Shown one piece after another: positions 4,007 to 5,070 of a stretch of 5,070 nt of DNA (positions are counted from its first letter, which is position 1; each line of letters starts with the position of its first letter). The stretch is taken from positions 1 to 5,070 of the forward strand of contig CANPVI010000126.1 of assembly GCA_947581665.1 (NCBI GenBank), written 5' to 3'. Source of the stretch: an uncultured Atopobiaceae bacterium (GTDB taxonomy: Bacteria > Actinomycetota > Coriobacteriia > Coriobacteriales > Atopobiaceae). A model generated the notes under the pieces. It saw nothing but the letters and a program-made list of their open reading frames with translations. It had not been told where the DNA came from and ran no database searches. The position numbers were made by a program, and so were the translations under genes.

Positions 4007-5070
4007 ATGCCTATCGGAGATAAGAAGCGCGAAGAGCGCCTCGAGGAAGAGGTATTCCAAAAGCTCGTCGACGGCTCTGATTCCGCACTCCACGCGCACA
4101 ACGAAGCGCACCAAGCAGCTTCCCAGGTGGAGCCCGGTGGCTACTATCGCTACGTAGACAGCGAGCCCGAGCACCACAACGACTTCCTCACCACCTACGA
4201 CGACGTGGTGGCCGAGGTCGACAGCGACGCGCCCACTCGCACCCTCTGGAGCGATGCCTGGGGGCGACTGAAGAAGAACCGCCTCGCCATCATCGGCGCG
4301 TGCTGGATCATCTTCATGGCCCTCGTCGCCCTCACGGCCGACCTCTGGGCCCAGCAGCTCCTCGGTAGCCCGACGGTGATCGACACGACGCAGGCCGCCG
4401 CGCAGCAGCTGCAGCCGCCCTCGCTCGAGCACCCCTTCGGCACGGACGCGCTCGGCCGCGACGTGCTCGTCCGCGTGATCTACGGCGCGCGCGTCTCGCT
4501 CGCCGTCGGCATCATCGCCACCGCCATCTCCACGGTGATCGGCCTCGTCATGGGCGCCATCGCGGCCTTCTACGGCGGCATCTGGGATACGCTCATCATG
4601 CGCCTGGCCGACATCTTCCTCGCGTTCCCCTACACCCTGTTCGTGATCTCGATGCTCGCGGTCATCGGCTCGGGCATCCAGAACGTGTTCATCGCCATCG
4701 GCATCCTCGGATGGCCGTCCATCGCCCGCGTCTTCCGCTCTGCGATCCTCTCCGTGAAGGAGAACGACTACGTGGACGCCGCGCGCGCCATGGGCGCCTC
4801 TGACGGCCGCATCATCACCCGCCACATCTTCCCGAACTCCGTGGCGTCGATCGTGGTCTACGCGACGATGAACATCGGTGGCGCCATCCTCACGGAAAGC
4901 GCGCTTTCGTTCCTCGGCATGGGCGTCGTGCCCCCGAACCCCTCCTGGGGCCTCATGATCCAGGACGGCCAACAGTACTTGGCCACCGAGCCCTGGCTCA
5001 TGCTCATGCCCGGTATCGCCATCCTCACCACGGTGCTCGCCTTCACCCTCGTGGGCGACGGCCTGCGCGA
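4007..5070 (+). CDS. Peptide ABC transporter permease, OppC/DppC type (3' end outside window)
   Basis: Second channel subunit, partner of the OppB/DppB-type protein just upstream. The 354 residues present run off the window edge. They end in LVGDGLR, the usual start of the conserved C-terminus (GDGLRDxLDPR), so only about 10-20 residues should be missing. W81-x3-W85-x2-LKKNRLAIIG is the typical entry to the first membrane helix (about 93-111). HPFGTDALGRDVL (142-154) is the family hallmark. The ATPase-contacting EAA loop is at 257-276 (DAARAMGAS...HIFP), and ALSFLGMGV...PSWG follows as usual. Residues 1-80 form an unusually long, acidic, His-containing hydrophilic segment that starts with a charged helix (DKKREERLEEE). 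The gene is absent from simple closed-ORF searches because its stop lies outside the window. ATPase genes probably follow. Confidence 0.93.
   Translation, partial: MPIGDKKREERLEEEVFQKLVDGSDSALHAHNEAHQAASQVEPGGYYRYVDSEPEHHNDFLTTYDDVVAEVDSDAPTRTLWSDAWGRLKKNRLAIIGACWIIFMALVALTADLWAQQLLGSPTVIDTTQAAAQQLQPPSLEHPFGTDALGRDVLVRVIYGARVSLAVGIIATAISTVIGLVMGAIAAFYGGIWDTLIMRLADIFLAFPYTLFVISMLAVIGSGIQNVFIAIGILGWPSIARVFRSAILSVKENDYVDAARAMGASDGRIITRHIFPNSVASIVVYATMNIGGAILTESALSFLGMGVVPPNPSWGLMIQDGQQYLATEPWLMLMPGIAILTTVLAFTLVGDGLR

Noticed and set aside
2770..4101. 443-codon minus-strand open frame opposite the first permease
   Set aside because: Antisense shadow rich in Asp, His, Glu and Arg with no recognisable motif. 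The + strand encodes a clear permease.
3920..4972. 350-codon minus-strand open frame opposite the second permease
   Set aside because: Same kind of shadow. The + strand frame from 4007 carries all OppC/DppC hallmarks and simply lacks a stop inside the window.

Overview
The window is a high-GC bacterial chromosome segment. All genes read on the + strand and use mostly G/C-ending codons. The order tpiA-secG followed by a family-5 solute-binding lipoprotein with a twin-arginine signal and two oligopeptide-type ABC permeases suggests a Gram-positive actinomycete, most likely an anaerobic gut Coriobacteriia (Collinsella/Olsenella/Eggerthella-like). That placement is inference from gene style, not from a database match.

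Layout. 1-121 is the C-terminus of triosephosphate isomerase. 122-450 has no gene but is very rich in structure: a strong hairpin just after tpiA (131-171), a long quasi-palindrome (218-280), a compact hairpin with a T-tract (294-327), and a second long quasi-palindrome (331-393) that shares its tip, but not its base, with the first. 451-699 is secG. 700-909 holds a probable promoter, a dyad and a structured leader for 910-2595, a Tat-exported peptide-binding lipoprotein, which ends in a clean intrinsic terminator (2623-2655). 2656-2952 is a second regulatory region with a candidate -10 box inside a long inverted repeat and a GC-rich leader hairpin. It precedes two permease genes: 2953-3990 (OppB/DppB type) and 4007-beyond 5070 (OppC/DppC type, cut by the window edge).

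Function. The lipoprotein would capture peptides at the outer face of the membrane and pass them to the heterodimeric channel formed by the two permeases. The two ATPases (DppD/DppF-like) are not in the window and probably lie just downstream. The binding protein is separated from the permeases by a terminator, which fits the common arrangement in which the binding protein is made in excess over the membrane components.

No new multi-gene system is visible. The least ordinary signal is the pair of long hairpins between tpiA and secG, with an identical tip (including the same A.G mismatch) on unrelated but self-complementary bases. Secondary points are an unusually long hydrophilic N-terminus on the second permease, an acidic insertion in the first permease, a cysteine-rich binding protein, and several dyads in the two promoter regions.
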